Of a DNA stretch of 64,000 bases, positions 44,925 to 53,512 are shown in pieces; positions within the stretch are counted from its first letter, which is position 1, and each line of letters opens with the position of its first letter. The stretch comes from Streptomyces marincola (GTDB taxonomy: Bacteria; Actinomycetota; Actinomycetes; Streptomycetales; Streptomycetaceae). The translations under genes were made by a program, and so were the position numbers. The stretch is from contig NZ_CP084541.1 of NCBI RefSeq assembly GCF_020410765.1, positions 2,351,001 to 2,415,000 on the forward strand, given 5' to 3'. The notes beneath the pieces were generated by a model. The model saw nothing but the letters and a program-made list of their open reading frames with translations. It made no database searches and had not been told where the DNA came from.

Positions 44925-45218
44925 ATGGGTGATCACACGCTGCTGGAGGGGTTGAGGAAGCTCGGCCCTTGGGGGGTCATGTCGATCCCGGACGCGCAAC
45001 GGCAGCTGGAGCCGCTGGCCCGGCGGGTCGCCGCGTCGCGGGAGGACATCGCGCTGACCGATGCGGAGGACACCATCATCGCGCTGGTCGTCAGTCCCGC
45101 AGCGCTGGAGGACCTGGAGGACGAACTGGCCGCCACCCGCGCCGAGCTGCGCAAGCTGCGGGGCGAGGCGGGAGTGCCCCACGAGGAGGTCGTCAGGGAC
45201 CTGCGCGGCTCCCGATGA
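44925..45218 (+). CDS. Phd/YefM-like orphan antitoxin
   Basis: A 97-residue protein with the shape of a Phd/YefM antitoxin: PWGVMSIPDAQRQLEPLARRV as N-terminal fold, then EDTIIALVVSPAALEDLEDELA and a charged tail. The VVSPAALEDLEDELAATRAEL stretch resembles the toxin-binding end of the family. No RelE/Doc toxin is next to it. ATG 44925 was chosen as the point where similarity begins. Confidence 0.65.
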   Translation: MGDHTLLEGLRKLGPWGVMSIPDAQRQLEPLARRVAASREDIALTDAEDTIIALVVSPAALEDLEDELAATRAELRKLRGEAGVPHEEVVRDLRGSR

Positions 45219-45257
45219 GCGGAATCGGGGGCGGCGCCGAGTGAGACGGAAACTGAG

Positions 45258-45293
45258 ACGGAGGGGCGGACCCGATCGGGTCCGCCCCTCCGT
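45258..45293. terminator. 36-nt perfect palindrome between antitoxin-like gene and tRNA-Cys
   Basis: An exact inverted repeat (18-bp arms, no spacer) lies 40 bp past the antitoxin-like gene and 20 bp past the 3' end of the opposing tRNA gene. It is a very stable bidirectional terminator candidate. Confidence 0.75.
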
Positions 45294-45312
45294 GCGTGCT
45301 GGTCGCGCGTGG

Positions 45313-45384
45313 AGGCCGTGACGGGAATCGAACCCGTGTCACTCGCTTTGCAGGCGAGTCCCTCAACCACTCGGGCACACGGCC
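45313..45384 (-). tRNA. tRNA-Cys (GCA)
   Basis: A complete cloverleaf can be drawn: acceptor GGCCGTG/CACGGCC, D-arm CCCGAGTGGTTGAGGG, anticodon stem CTCGC/GCGAG with loop CTGCAAA (anticodon GCA, cysteine), and T-arm CGGGTTCGATTCCCG. The discriminator is U. CCA is not encoded. It lies alone between the antitoxin-like gene and the GntR gene. Confidence 0.96.
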
Positions 45385-45510
45385 GGATGCCCCCAATCTG
45401 CCGCCGGGTGTCGGCCAGGTCAACGAGTCGGGGGCGGAGTTGGCGCGGGCTCACGTGCTTTTCACGGCCGTTCACACCGCGACACAGGCGGAACGCCCCG
45501 GGCGGTCGGG

Positions 45511-46248
45511 TCAGGGGCGGATCAGCAGTTGGAGTTCGAACGTGTAGCGGGACGCGCGGTACAGGTGCGTGCCGTACTCCACGGCGTGGCCCTTGTCGTC
45601 GAACGCCGTGCGGCGCATGCTCAGCAGCGGCGCGCCCGGCGGCTCGGCGAGCAGGGCCGCCTCCTCCTCCGTCGCGGCGCGCGCGCCGATCGACTGGCGG
45701 GCGCTGTGGAGCGTGGTGCCGGCCGCGCGCAGCAGGCGGTAGAGGCCGGTGGCTTCGAGGTCGCGCCGCGCGGGGGCGGGGACGGGCGGCGGCAGGTAGT
45801 TGCGCAGGAACGCGATGGGGTCGCCGTGGGTGAGCCGCAGCCGTTCTATCCGCCGCACGCCGGTGCCCTCGGCGATGCCGAGGGCGGCGGCGACGTCCGG
45901 CGGCGCGGGCAGGTCCGCGACGTCCAGGACGCGCGTGCCGGGGTGCTGGCCCGCCGCCTCCAAGTCGTCGTAGAGGCTGCTGAGTTCGAGCGGCCGTTTG
46001 ACCTGGCTGCGGACCACCTGGGTGCCGATGCCCCGGCGGCGCACCAGCAACCCCTTGTCGACCAGGGCCTGGATCGCCTGGCGCACCGTCGGGCGGGACA
46101 GGCCGAGGCGGCCGGCCAGCTCGATCTCGTTGCCCAGGAGGGCGCCGGGCGCGAGCTGGCCGTGCTCGATCGCGGCCTCCAGTTGCTGGGACAGCTGGAA
46201 GTACAGCGGCACGGGGCTCGTGCGGTCGATGCTGAACTTCACGTCCAC
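45511..46248 (-). CDS. GntR/UTRA repressor, probable regulator of inositol genes
   Basis: A 245-residue HutC-subfamily GntR protein: winged helix at about 8-75 (LFFQLSQQLEAAI-like start, NEIELAGRLGLSRPTVRQAI) and a UTRA ligand domain (about 90-240; GTGVRRIERLRLTHGDPIAF). It is the last gene of the minus-strand inositol operon (7 bp after the dehydrogenase-like gene). Its likely target is the dyad between this operon and the divergent iolC. Inducer probably an inositol intermediate; inference. Confidence 0.9.
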   Translation of the reverse strand: MDVKFSIDRTSPVPLYFQLSQQLEAAIEHGQLAPGALLGNEIELAGRLGLSRPTVRQAIQALVDKGLLVRRRGIGTQVVRSQVKRPLELSSLYDDLEAAGQHPGTRVLDVADLPAPPDVAAALGIAEGTGVRRIERLRLTHGDPIAFLRNYLPPPVPAPARRDLEATGLYRLLRAAGTTLHSARQSIGARAATEEEAALLAEPPGAPLLSMRRTAFDDKGHAVEYGTHLYRASRYTFELQLLIRP

Positions 46249-46255
46249 AAGCGGG

Positions 46256-47278
46256 TCACCGTCCGTAGAAGGCGGGGCGTTCGGCCATCTCGACCGGCAC
46301 GCGGCGGCCCGTGCGCTGGGCCTCGATGCCCGCGGCGCAGGCCGCGACCGCGGCGTAGCCGTCCCAGGCTCCGGGGCCCGTGACCTCGCCGCGGCGCGCG
46401 GCGTCCGCCCACTCCTGCACCTCGCGGTCGTAGGCGTCGGCGAACCGGGTCAGGAAGTCGGGCGCGATCTCGCCGCCCCAGCGCCCGGCGGTGTTGGTGA
46501 GCAGGCCGTGGGCCTCGCCGATGCGGGCCGTGCCGTGCTCGCACACCGCCTCGGCCTGCACCTGGTAGCCGAAGCCCCCGTTGACGAAGATCTCGACGTC
46601 GACCACGACGCCGCCCGTGGTCTCGAACACCACGAACTGCGGGTCGCTGAGCCCGGTTTCGGTGACCGACGCCGGGGTGGGCCGGTAGACGCGGACGGCG
46701 GCGATCTCCTGCCCGAGCAGCCAGCGGGCGGCGTCGAACTCGTGGGAGACCGAGTCGTTGATGACCATGTCGTTGGTGAAGTACGGGTGGACGGAGAGGT
46801 TGCGGTGCCGGCAGTGCAGCATGAGGGGGCGGCCCAGCTCGCGGTCCGCGAGCAGCCGGGCCAGTCGGCGGTACTCCGCATCGTAGCGGCGCATGAACCC
46901 CACCTGGACGCGGCGGTGGCCGAGCTTCTGCTCGGCGGCCAGGACCCGCAGGGCCGAGGCCGCGTCCGGGGTCAGCGGCTTCTCGCACAGCACCGGCAGG
47001 TCGCGTTCGAGCGCGGCGAGCAGCGTTTCCTCGTGCGCGGGTCCTGGCGACGCGATGAGTACGGCGCCGACGCCGGGCGCGGCCAGGGCCGCGTGCGGGT
47101 CCGTGTGCACGGCGCAGTCCTCGATGCGCGCGGCGACCTCGGCGGCCCGGTCGCCGTCGGGGTCGGCGACGGCCGCGACGCGGGCGCCGCTGATGACCTC
47201 GTCGATGCGGCGGACGTGGTCGGCGCCCATCAGGCCGGTGCCGATGACGGCGACACCGAGGGGTGCGGTGGTGCTCAT
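46256..47278 (-). CDS. Gfo/Idh/MocA oxidoreductase (inositol 2-dehydrogenase-like)
   Basis: A 340-residue NAD(P)-dependent sugar/inositol dehydrogenase. The N-terminal Rossmann fold has GVAVIGTGLMGADHVRRI (about 8-25), then CEKPLTPDAASALRV (near 95) containing the catalytic Lys and NDSVSHEFDAARWLLG (near 175) with the active-site His. In this operon, oxidation of myo-inositol to 2-keto-myo-inositol (IolG step) is the natural assignment, but homologues that act on other inositols (scyllo/IolX type) cannot be excluded. GAGGAG precedes ATG 47278 by 7 bp. Confidence 0.88.
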   Translation of the reverse strand: MSTTAPLGVAVIGTGLMGADHVRRIDEVISGARVAAVADPDGDRAAEVAARIEDCAVHTDPHAALAAPGVGAVLIASPGPAHEETLLAALERDLPVLCEKPLTPDAASALRVLAAEQKLGHRRVQVGFMRRYDAEYRRLARLLADRELGRPLMLHCRHRNLSVHPYFTNDMVINDSVSHEFDAARWLLGQEIAAVRVYRPTPASVTETGLSDPQFVVFETTGGVVVDVEIFVNGGFGYQVQAEAVCEHGTARIGEAHGLLTNTAGRWGGEIAPDFLTRFADAYDREVQEWADAARRGEVTGPGAWDGYAAVAACAAGIEAQRTGRRVPVEMAERPAFYGR

Positions 47279-47377
47279 GGTGCTGCTCCTCGAATCGTGC
47301 GCGTGCGGTGCCGGTGGGCGGGCCGCGACCCGTTCCCGGCGTCAACGGGCCGCCCGGCGCGGCGCGTTGATGAAGCG

Positions 47378-48313
47378 TCAGGCGCCACAGGATGCCAGGT
47401 AACGGCGGGTGCGCCGGGCGACGGGCAACGGCTGTTCCGGCGGGCACGGGTACATGTCCTGCTCGACGATGGCGAACAGGTCGACGCCCAGGGCGCGCGC
47501 GGCCCGCAGGACGGGCGGCAGGTCGGGTACGCCGGCGGGCGGCTCGGTCATGACGCCGCGCCGCACGGCCGTGCCGAACGGCAGCCGCTCGGCTCGGACT
47601 TCGGCGAGGACGGCGGGGTCGACCTGTTTGAGGTGGAGGTAGCCGACGCGTTCCCCGTAGGTCTCGATGAGGCGAACGCTGTCGCCGCCGCAGTACGCGT
47701 AGTGCCCGGTGTCGAGGCAGAGGGAGACGGACGCCGCGTCGGTCGCGTCGAGGAAGCGCGTGACGGTCGTCTCGTCCCCGACGTGCGTGTCGGCGTGCGG
47801 GTGGACGACCATGCGCAGGCCGAACTCCTCGCGCAGGCGCGCGCCGAGCCAGTCGGAGCCGCCGGCGAGGTCGGCGAACTGGCGGGGGCCGAGCACGTCG
47901 GGCTCCAGCTGTTCTCCGCTGGCCGGGTCGCGCCAGAACTCCGGTATGACGACGAGGTGTTCGCCGCCCGTGGCCCGGGTGAGCGCGGCGACGCGCCGCA
48001 CCTCGGCCCAGGTGGCGTCCCACACGGCGGGGCCGCGGTGCAGGGCGGTGAAGACCGTTCCGGCGGAGACGCGCAGTTCGCGGCGCGCGAGTTCGTCGGT
48101 CAGGCGGGCCGGGTCCGTGGGCAGGTAGCCGTGCGGGCCGAGTTCGATCCAGTGGTAGCCGGCCTCCGCGACCTCGTCGAGGAACCTGCTCCACGAGGTC
48201 TGCCGTGGGTCGTCGGAGAACCAGACGCCCCACGAGCAGGGGGCCGAGCCGACGCGGATGGTCGCGTCCGGGTGCGCTGGTGGTGTCACGGGCTGAGTCA
48301 CTGGCCAGGTCAC
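47378..48313 (-). CDS. IolE/IolH-like sugar-phosphate isomerase/epimerase (TIM barrel)
   Basis: A 311-residue AP-endonuclease-2-type TIM barrel. It starts with VGSAPCSWGVWF, the signature of actinobacterial inosose-dehydratase-like proteins, and has the metal-ligand blocks HPHADTHVGDE (near 145), SLCLDTGHYAYCGGD (near 175) and YLHLKQVDP (near 205). In the pathway it most likely dehydrates 2-keto-myo-inositol (IolE), but IolH/IolI-type isomerases share the fold. GTG 48313 was used; a later GTG is possible. Confidence 0.85.
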   Translation of the reverse strand: MTWPVTQPVTPPAHPDATIRVGSAPCSWGVWFSDDPRQTSWSRFLDEVAEAGYHWIELGPHGYLPTDPARLTDELARRELRVSAGTVFTALHRGPAVWDATWAEVRRVAALTRATGGEHLVVIPEFWRDPASGEQLEPDVLGPRQFADLAGGSDWLGARLREEFGLRMVVHPHADTHVGDETTVTRFLDATDAASVSLCLDTGHYAYCGGDSVRLIETYGERVGYLHLKQVDPAVLAEVRAERLPFGTAVRRGVMTEPPAGVPDLPPVLRAARALGVDLFAIVEQDMYPCPPEQPLPVARRTRRYLASCGA

Positions 48314-48477
48314 TTCCTCTCCCTCTGCGTCCCGCCGCGGGGCCTGGCGGGTCCCGGCGGGCCGAACGGGCCGGGGCCGCCCGGCGCCGTTCGCGCGGTG
48401 CTTGTCGTTCGCGCCGTTCCTCTCCTGCGGTTTCCGCTGCCGGTCGCCGGTCGTCGTGGCCGTCGTGGCCGTCGTGG

Positions 48478-49413
48478 TCAGGATCGTTCCCGGCCTCCGG
48501 GGGCGTCCGGGGTGTCCTCGGTGGTCCCGGTGTGCTGGTCGTCTTCCCCACGTTCCCCGGGAGTTCCGGGGCGCGCGGGCGCGTCGGGGAGGCTGCCGGT
48601 GTCCACGCCGCCGACCCGGGCGAGTTCGTGCTTCAGCGCGGCGAGTTCGGCGCCGCCCGCCATGTGCAGGGTCAGTTCCTCAAGCGTGACGCGCTCGCGC
48701 GGCTCGCTCAGCTCTACCGTGCCGAGGCGCAGCACGGTGAAGTGGTCGCCGACCAGGTAGGCGTGGTGGGGGTTGTGGGTGATGAACACGACGCCGAGGC
48801 CGCGTTCGCGCGCGGCGGCCACGTACTTGAGGACGACGCCCGACTGCTTGACGCCGAGCGCGGCGGTCGGCTCGTCGAGGATGAGCACGCGGGCGCCGAA
48901 GTGCACGGCGCGTGCGATGGCGACGGACTGCCGCTGGCCGCCGGAGAGCGAGCCGATGGGCTGCTCCATGTCGTCGAGCGCGATGCCCATGGCGCGCAGC
49001 GACTCGTCCGCGACGCGTTTCATGCGCGGGATGTCGAGCCGCTGGAGGGGCCAGGGGCCCCGGGTGAGTTCCGAGCCGAGCCAGAAGTTGCGCCACACCG
49101 GCATCAGCGTGACGGTCGCGAGGTCCTGGTAGACGGCGGCGATGCCGCGCGCGAGCGCGTCGCGGGGCGAGGAGAGCCGGGCCGGTTCGCCGTCGATGAG
49201 CAGTTCGCCCTCGCTGTGCCGGTGCAGCCCGGAAACGATCTTGATCAGCGTGGACTTGCCCGCGCCGTTGTCCCCGAGCACGCACGTCACCTCGCCGGCC
49301 CTGACGGTGAGGTCCACGCCGTGCAGGGCGCGGTTGGTGCCGTAGGTCTTGCCGACGCCGGTCAGCCTGACCAGTTCGCGCCCGGCGCGCGCGCCGGTGT
49401 CGTTGTCGCTCAT
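48478..49413 (-). CDS. Inositol/sugar ABC importer ATPase, single-domain CUT2 type
   Basis: A 311-residue ATPase: Walker A LGDNGAGKST (near 48), signature LSGGQRQS (near 155) and Walker B RVLILDEPTAALG (near 175). CUT2 importers usually have a fused double ATPase of about 500 residues; this one has a single domain plus a Pro/Gly/Glu-rich tail (last about 45 residues) of no known function. The start overlaps the permease stop as ATGA. Confidence 0.92.
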   Translation of the reverse strand: MSDNDTGARAGRELVRLTGVGKTYGTNRALHGVDLTVRAGEVTCVLGDNGAGKSTLIKIVSGLHRHSEGELLIDGEPARLSSPRDALARGIAAVYQDLATVTLMPVWRNFWLGSELTRGPWPLQRLDIPRMKRVADESLRAMGIALDDMEQPIGSLSGGQRQSVAIARAVHFGARVLILDEPTAALGVKQSGVVLKYVAAARERGLGVVFITHNPHHAYLVGDHFTVLRLGTVELSEPRERVTLEELTLHMAGGAELAALKHELARVGGVDTGSLPDAPARPGTPGERGEDDQHTGTTEDTPDAPGGRERS

Positions 49414-50420
49414 GCGCCGCGCCTCCGGGTGGCCTGCTTGCGGACGTAGAGGTTGAGGAGCGTGGCGAGCAGCAGCATCGCGCCGAGGAAGAACATGAAC
49501 CAGTCCGGGTCCCAGTCCGCGTACACGATGCCCTGGGAGACCATGCCGAACAGGAACGCGCCGATGACCGGCCCGGTGATCGAGCCGTAGCCGCCGGTCA
49601 GGAGGCAGCCGCCGATGACCGCCGCCGCGATGTAGAGGAGTTCGTTGCCGACGCCGCCGCCGGACTGGATCGTGTTGAACGCGAACAGCTGGTGCATGCC
49701 GACGAACCAGGCGGTGAAGCCGACCAGCATGAACAGGCTGACCTTGACGAACGCCACGGGCACGCCGACCGCCCGCGCGCTGTCCTGGTCGCCGCCCGCC
49801 GCGAAGATCCAGTTGCCGTACTTGGTGCGCAGCAGGACCCAGGCGGCCAGCGCCGCGAAGCCGAGCCACCACAGGACGGTGACGCGGATGTTGGTGCCGC
49901 CGATGCCGAGGGTGGAGGAGAAGACCTGGCGCGCCTGCTCGAAACCCTCCATGTCGCGGATGGAGTCGGTCGCGACATTGCCGGTGACGGCCTTGGTGAT
50001 GGCCAGGTTCAGGCCCTGGAGCATAAGGAACGTGCCCAGGGTGATCAGGAAGCTCGGCAGCCGGGTCCGCACCAGCATCAGCCCGTTGAACGCGCCGATC
50101 GCGAGGGACAGGACGAGCGCGACCAGCACGCCCGACCACACGTTCAGGGTGAACTGGAACGCGACCATGCTGGCCGTCAGCGCCGATGACGTGACCGCGA
50201 CGCCCGCCGAGAGGTCGAACTCGCCGCCGATCATCAGCAGCGCGACCGCCAGGCCCATGATGCCGAGCGTCGAGGACTGGTACAGCACCGTGGACAGGGA
50301 GTCGAGCTGCCGGAACGTCGGCGCCACCGCCCAGAACAGGACGTACACCGCGAGCGCCCCGATGAGGGCGCCCATCTCGGGCCGGGACAGTACCCGGCGG
50401 GGCAGGGACGGGGCGGTCAC
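49410..50420 (-). CDS. Inositol/sugar ABC importer permease (CUT2)
   Basis: A 336-residue permease with about ten helices, of the RbsC/BPD_transp_2 type: LALIGAFNG-like region SLAIGAFNGLMLVRTRLPSFLITLGT (in parts near 110-135) is the family hallmark. GTG 50420 overlaps the binding-protein stop as GTGA. It pairs with the single ATPase and the lipoprotein next to it. Confidence 0.93.
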   Translation of the reverse strand: MTAPSLPRRVLSRPEMGALIGALAVYVLFWAVAPTFRQLDSLSTVLYQSSTLGIMGLAVALLMIGGEFDLSAGVAVTSSALTASMVAFQFTLNVWSGVLVALVLSLAIGAFNGLMLVRTRLPSFLITLGTFLMLQGLNLAITKAVTGNVATDSIRDMEGFEQARQVFSSTLGIGGTNIRVTVLWWLGFAALAAWVLLRTKYGNWIFAAGGDQDSARAVGVPVAFVKVSLFMLVGFTAWFVGMHQLFAFNTIQSGGGVGNELLYIAAAVIGGCLLTGGYGSITGPVIGAFLFGMVSQGIVYADWDPDWFMFFLGAMLLLATLLNLYVRKQATRRRGA

Positions 50421-51421
50421 CGGGTGCCGTTCCTGGCGTACTCGGCGACCTCGCCGATGTTGTCCCGGTCGACGAACGCCGGCCCGGTGAGCACGGGTTC
50501 CGCGCCGCCCCCGCTGAAGTTGCCGTTGTTGTGGTACAGCCACAGGCTGTCGATGGCGAGGTAGCCCTGGAGGTAGGGCTGCTGGTCGACGGCGAACTCG
50601 ACCCGCCCGTCCTCGATCGCCGGCACCACCTCGGTGTTGAGGTCGAACGTCGCGACCGTCGCGTCGCTGCCTGCGTCCGCGACCGAGTCGACGGCCGTCA
50701 GCGCGAACGGCGCGCCCAGCGCCACCACGTAGTCGACGGCGGGCTCCTGCCGCAGCTTGGCCTCGATGGTGGCGCGCACCGACGGCATGTCGGCGCCCTC
50801 CACGTACAGGATCTCCGTCTCGCCCTCGAAGGTGTCGGCCACGCCCGCGCAGCGCGCCTCGTGGCCGACGTTGCCCTGCTCGTGGATGACGCAGACGGCG
50901 TGCTCGGCGCCCTCGTCGTTCAGCCGCTCGCCGAACGCCTGCCCCGAGACGGTCTCGTCCTGCCCGAAGAACGACAGCAGGCCGAGGTCCTGCCACGTGT
51001 CCATGCCGGAGTTGAGGCCGACGACGGGTATGCCCGCCTCCGCGGCCTGCTGGATCGCGCCGGTCAGGCCCTCCGGGTTGGCCAGCGAGATGGCGATGCC
51101 GTCGACGTCCTGGTCGATGGCGTTCTGGATGAGGTTGGCCTGCCCCGAGACCGCCGGGTCGCTGGCGTAGACCAGCTCGGCGTTGCTCTTCTGCGCGCCG
51201 GCTTCCGCGCCCTTGCGCACGGTGTCCCAGAACGTGTCGCCCGGCGCGCCGTGTGTGATGAGCGCCACCTTCATGCGCGGGGTGTCGGCCACTCCCGCCG
51301 CTGCCGCCTCCTCGGCCCGCTCGCGGGCGGCCTTGCCGCCCGTACTGCTCGAACAGGCCGTCGCGAGCAGCAGGCCGGCGGCGCAGAGGGCCGCGCCGGC
51401 GGTGCGATACACACGTTTCAT
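50417..51421 (-). CDS. Inositol/sugar-binding lipoprotein (CUT2)
   Basis: A 334-residue periplasmic-binding-protein-like domain of the RbsB type. Signal peptide with lipobox ATAC at about residues 22-25; mature part has MKVALITHGAPGDTFWDTV and DVDGIAISLANPEGLTGAIQ as the sugar-binding cleft pattern. First gene of the minus-strand inositol operon, immediately downstream of the divergent regulatory region. ATG 51421 with GAGG 9 bp upstream. Confidence 0.93.
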   Translation of the reverse strand: MKRVYRTAGAALCAAGLLLATACSSSTGGKAARERAEEAAAAGVADTPRMKVALITHGAPGDTFWDTVRKGAEAGAQKSNAELVYASDPAVSGQANLIQNAIDQDVDGIAISLANPEGLTGAIQQAAEAGIPVVGLNSGMDTWQDLGLLSFFGQDETVSGQAFGERLNDEGAEHAVCVIHEQGNVGHEARCAGVADTFEGETEILYVEGADMPSVRATIEAKLRQEPAVDYVVALGAPFALTAVDSVADAGSDATVATFDLNTEVVPAIEDGRVEFAVDQQPYLQGYLAIDSLWLYHNNGNFSGGGAEPVLTGPAFVDRDNIGEVAEYARNGTR

Positions 51422-51523
51422 CGTCCGGAACCTCACTTCGGTGTGAGCGCTGGGCGCGGCCGGCCCTCGTCACGGAGGACCGTGGGTGCCGATGCGCGCA
51501 GCAAACTCCCCACCCGCTGAGCA

Positions 51524-51578
51524 TGTCAATACTTTGTCCTGACAATACATTGACAGGTGCTCGCGGCGCGCCTACACC
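51524..51578. promoter_or_regulatory. Divergent iol promoter/operator dyad
   Basis: A two-level dyad centred at 51539.5: outer arms TGTCAAT (51524-51530) and ATTGACA (51549-51555), inner arms TTGTC (51534-51538) and GACAA (51541-51545). Each outer arm contains a perfect -35 hexamer TTGACA, one per strand. On the plus strand TTGACA (51550-51555) is followed at 17 bp by TACACC (51573-51578), a good promoter for iolC. A repressor bound here would block both directions. Confidence 0.65.
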
Positions 51579-51586
51579 TGAGGGGT

Positions 51587-52573
51587 ATGGCCGGACCGCT
51601 GGACCTCATCACCATGGGACGCATCGGCGTTGACCTCTACCCGCTCGAAACCGGTGTGCCGCTGGCGCGCGTGGAGACGTTCGGGAAGTTCCTCGGCGGA
51701 TCCCCGACGAACGTGGCGGTCGCCGCGGCCAGGCTCGGCCGTTCCGCGGCCGTCATCAGCAGGACGGGCCGCGACCCGTTCGGCGACTACTGCCGTCAGG
51801 CCCTCGCGGAGTTCGGCGTCGACGACCGCTGGGTGACGCCCGTCGACGGGCTGCCGACGCCCGTGACGTTCTGCGAGATCTTCCCGCCCGACGACTTCCC
51901 GCTGTACTTCTACCGGCAGCCGAAGGCGCCCGACCTGGTGATCGAGCCGGACGAGCTCGATCTGGCCTCCGTCGCGGCGGCGCGCGTGTTCTGGGCGAGC
52001 GGCACCGGGCTGTGCGAGGAGCCGAGCAGGACGGCGACGCTCACCGCACTCGCGGCGCGCTCGGCGGCCGGGGGCGCGGGCCGCGTGGCCACGGTGTTCG
52101 ACCTCGACTGGCGGCCGGTGTTCTGGCCCGAGGGCTCCGCCGCCGCCGCGCGCCCCCACTACCTGGCCGCGCTGGCGCACGCCACGGTCGCGGTGGGGAA
52201 CGTGGCGGAGTGCGAGGTCGCGACCGGCGAACGCGAGCCCCTGGCGTGCGCCGAGGCGCTGCTGGCCGCCGGGGTGGAGCTCGCGGTCGTCAAACGCGGC
52301 CCCGCCGGGGTGCTGCTCGCGCACCGCGACGGCCGGGTGGCCGAGGTGCCGCCGCACCCGGTCGAGGTCGTGAACGGGCTCGGCGCGGGCGACGCGTTCG
52401 GCGGCGCGCTGTGCCACGGGCTGCTCGCCGGCTGGCCGCCCGACCGGCTGGCCAGGTACGCGAACGCGGCCGGCGCGCTCGTCGCCGGGCGGCTCGCGTG
52501 CTCGGCGGCCATGCCGTTCGCGCACGAGGTGGACGCGCTGCTCGCCGCCGCCGCGCCCGGGGGTGCCGCGTGA
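51587..52573 (+). CDS. iolC: 5-dehydro-2-deoxygluconokinase
   Basis: A 328-residue PfkB-family sugar kinase that phosphorylates 2-deoxy-5-keto-gluconate in inositol catabolism. Markers: LITMGRIGVDLYPLETG opening, FGKFLGGSPTNVAVAAARLG (near 40) and the catalytic GAGDAFGGALCHGLL (near 267). The ATG lies only 9 bp after the predicted -10 box, so the transcript may be nearly leaderless although AGGGG also precedes the ATG. First gene of the plus-strand catabolic operon. Confidence 0.93.
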   Translation: MAGPLDLITMGRIGVDLYPLETGVPLARVETFGKFLGGSPTNVAVAAARLGRSAAVISRTGRDPFGDYCRQALAEFGVDDRWVTPVDGLPTPVTFCEIFPPDDFPLYFYRQPKAPDLVIEPDELDLASVAAARVFWASGTGLCEEPSRTATLTALAARSAAGGAGRVATVFDLDWRPVFWPEGSAAAARPHYLAALAHATVAVGNVAECEVATGEREPLACAEALLAAGVELAVVKRGPAGVLLAHRDGRVAEVPPHPVEVVNGLGAGDAFGGALCHGLLAGWPPDRLARYANAAGALVAGRLACSAAMPFAHEVDALLAAAAPGGAA

Positions 52574-53448
52574 GCATCGACGTCACCGAGCTGGTGACCG
52601 TGCGCAGCCGCCACCCGGAGGCGATCGCCGAGGCCGCGGCCCGGCGGGCGCGCCGCCCGCTGCTGGGCGAACGCGGCCGGCTGCTGATCATCGCCGCGGA
52701 CCACCCGGCGCGCGGCGCGCTGGCCGTCGGCGGCCGGAAGCTCGCCATGGGCAACCGGCTCGACCTGCTGGAACGGCTGACGCTCGCGCTGTCGCGGCCC
52801 GGCGTGGACGGGGTGCTCGGCACCGCCGACATCCTGGACGACCTGCTGCTGCTCGGCGCGCTGGAACGCAAGGTGGTCATCGGCTCGATGAACCGCGGCG
52901 GCCTGGCCGGTTCGGTGTTCGAGCTGGACGACCGGTTCACCGGGCACAGGGCCGAGGACATCGCGCGGCTCGGGTTCGACGCGGGCAAGCTGCTGCTGCG
53001 CATCGACCGTTCCGACGCCGGGTCGCTCAGCACCCTGCACGCGGCGGCCAGGACGGTGGACGAGATGGCGGCGCGGCGGCTCCCGGTGTTCGTCGAGCCG
53101 TTCCTGTGCCGCCGCGTCGACGGGCGGGTGACCTCGGACCTGGGCGCCGAGGCCGTCGCGACGTCGCTCGCCATCGCCTCCGGGCTCGGCGGCACCTCCG
53201 CCTACACGTGGCTGAAGGTGCCGGTGGCCGCCGCCCCCGAGGCGACCGAACGCGCGCTGGCCGCCACGACCCTGCCGGCCGTCCTGCTCGGCGGCGACGT
53301 GACCGCCGACCAGGACGCCGTGTTCGGGCGGTGGCGCGCCGCGCTGCGGCTGCCGACCGTGCGCGGCCTCGTCGTGGGCCGCGCCCTGCTGTACCCGCCG
53401 GACGGCGACGTGGCGAAGGCCGTGGACACCGCCGTCGGTCTGCTCTGA
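52570..53448 (+). CDS. Class I aldolase-like (Cgl0159/IolJ-type) inositol catabolism protein
   Basis: A 292-residue (beta/alpha)8 barrel protein overlapping iolC by GTGA. It has DHPARGALAVGG, GVLGTADILDDLLL, KVVIGSMNRGGLAG and KLLLRIDRSDAG blocks of the actinobacterial deoxyribose-phosphate-aldolase-like family found inside iol clusters. It presumably cleaves 2-deoxy-5-keto-gluconate 6-phosphate to malonate semialdehyde and dihydroxyacetone phosphate, replacing IolJ. In many species the same region is fused to IolC; here it is separate but coupled. Confidence 0.85.
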   Translation: MSIDVTELVTVRSRHPEAIAEAAARRARRPLLGERGRLLIIAADHPARGALAVGGRKLAMGNRLDLLERLTLALSRPGVDGVLGTADILDDLLLLGALERKVVIGSMNRGGLAGSVFELDDRFTGHRAEDIARLGFDAGKLLLRIDRSDAGSLSTLHAAARTVDEMAARRLPVFVEPFLCRRVDGRVTSDLGAEAVATSLAIASGLGGTSAYTWLKVPVAAAPEATERALAATTLPAVLLGGDVTADQDAVFGRWRAALRLPTVRGLVVGRALLYPPDGDVAKAVDTAVGLL

Positions 53449-53512
53449 ACGTGCCCGGCCGGTGGCGCGCTCCGCCGCCGGCCGGCCGGAACCGCCGTGA
53501 GGACGTGACCCG

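Noticed and set aside
45296..45547. Plus-strand frame reading GRDGNRTRVTRFAGESLNHS
   Set aside because: This is the antisense translation of tRNA-Cys, a common false protein.
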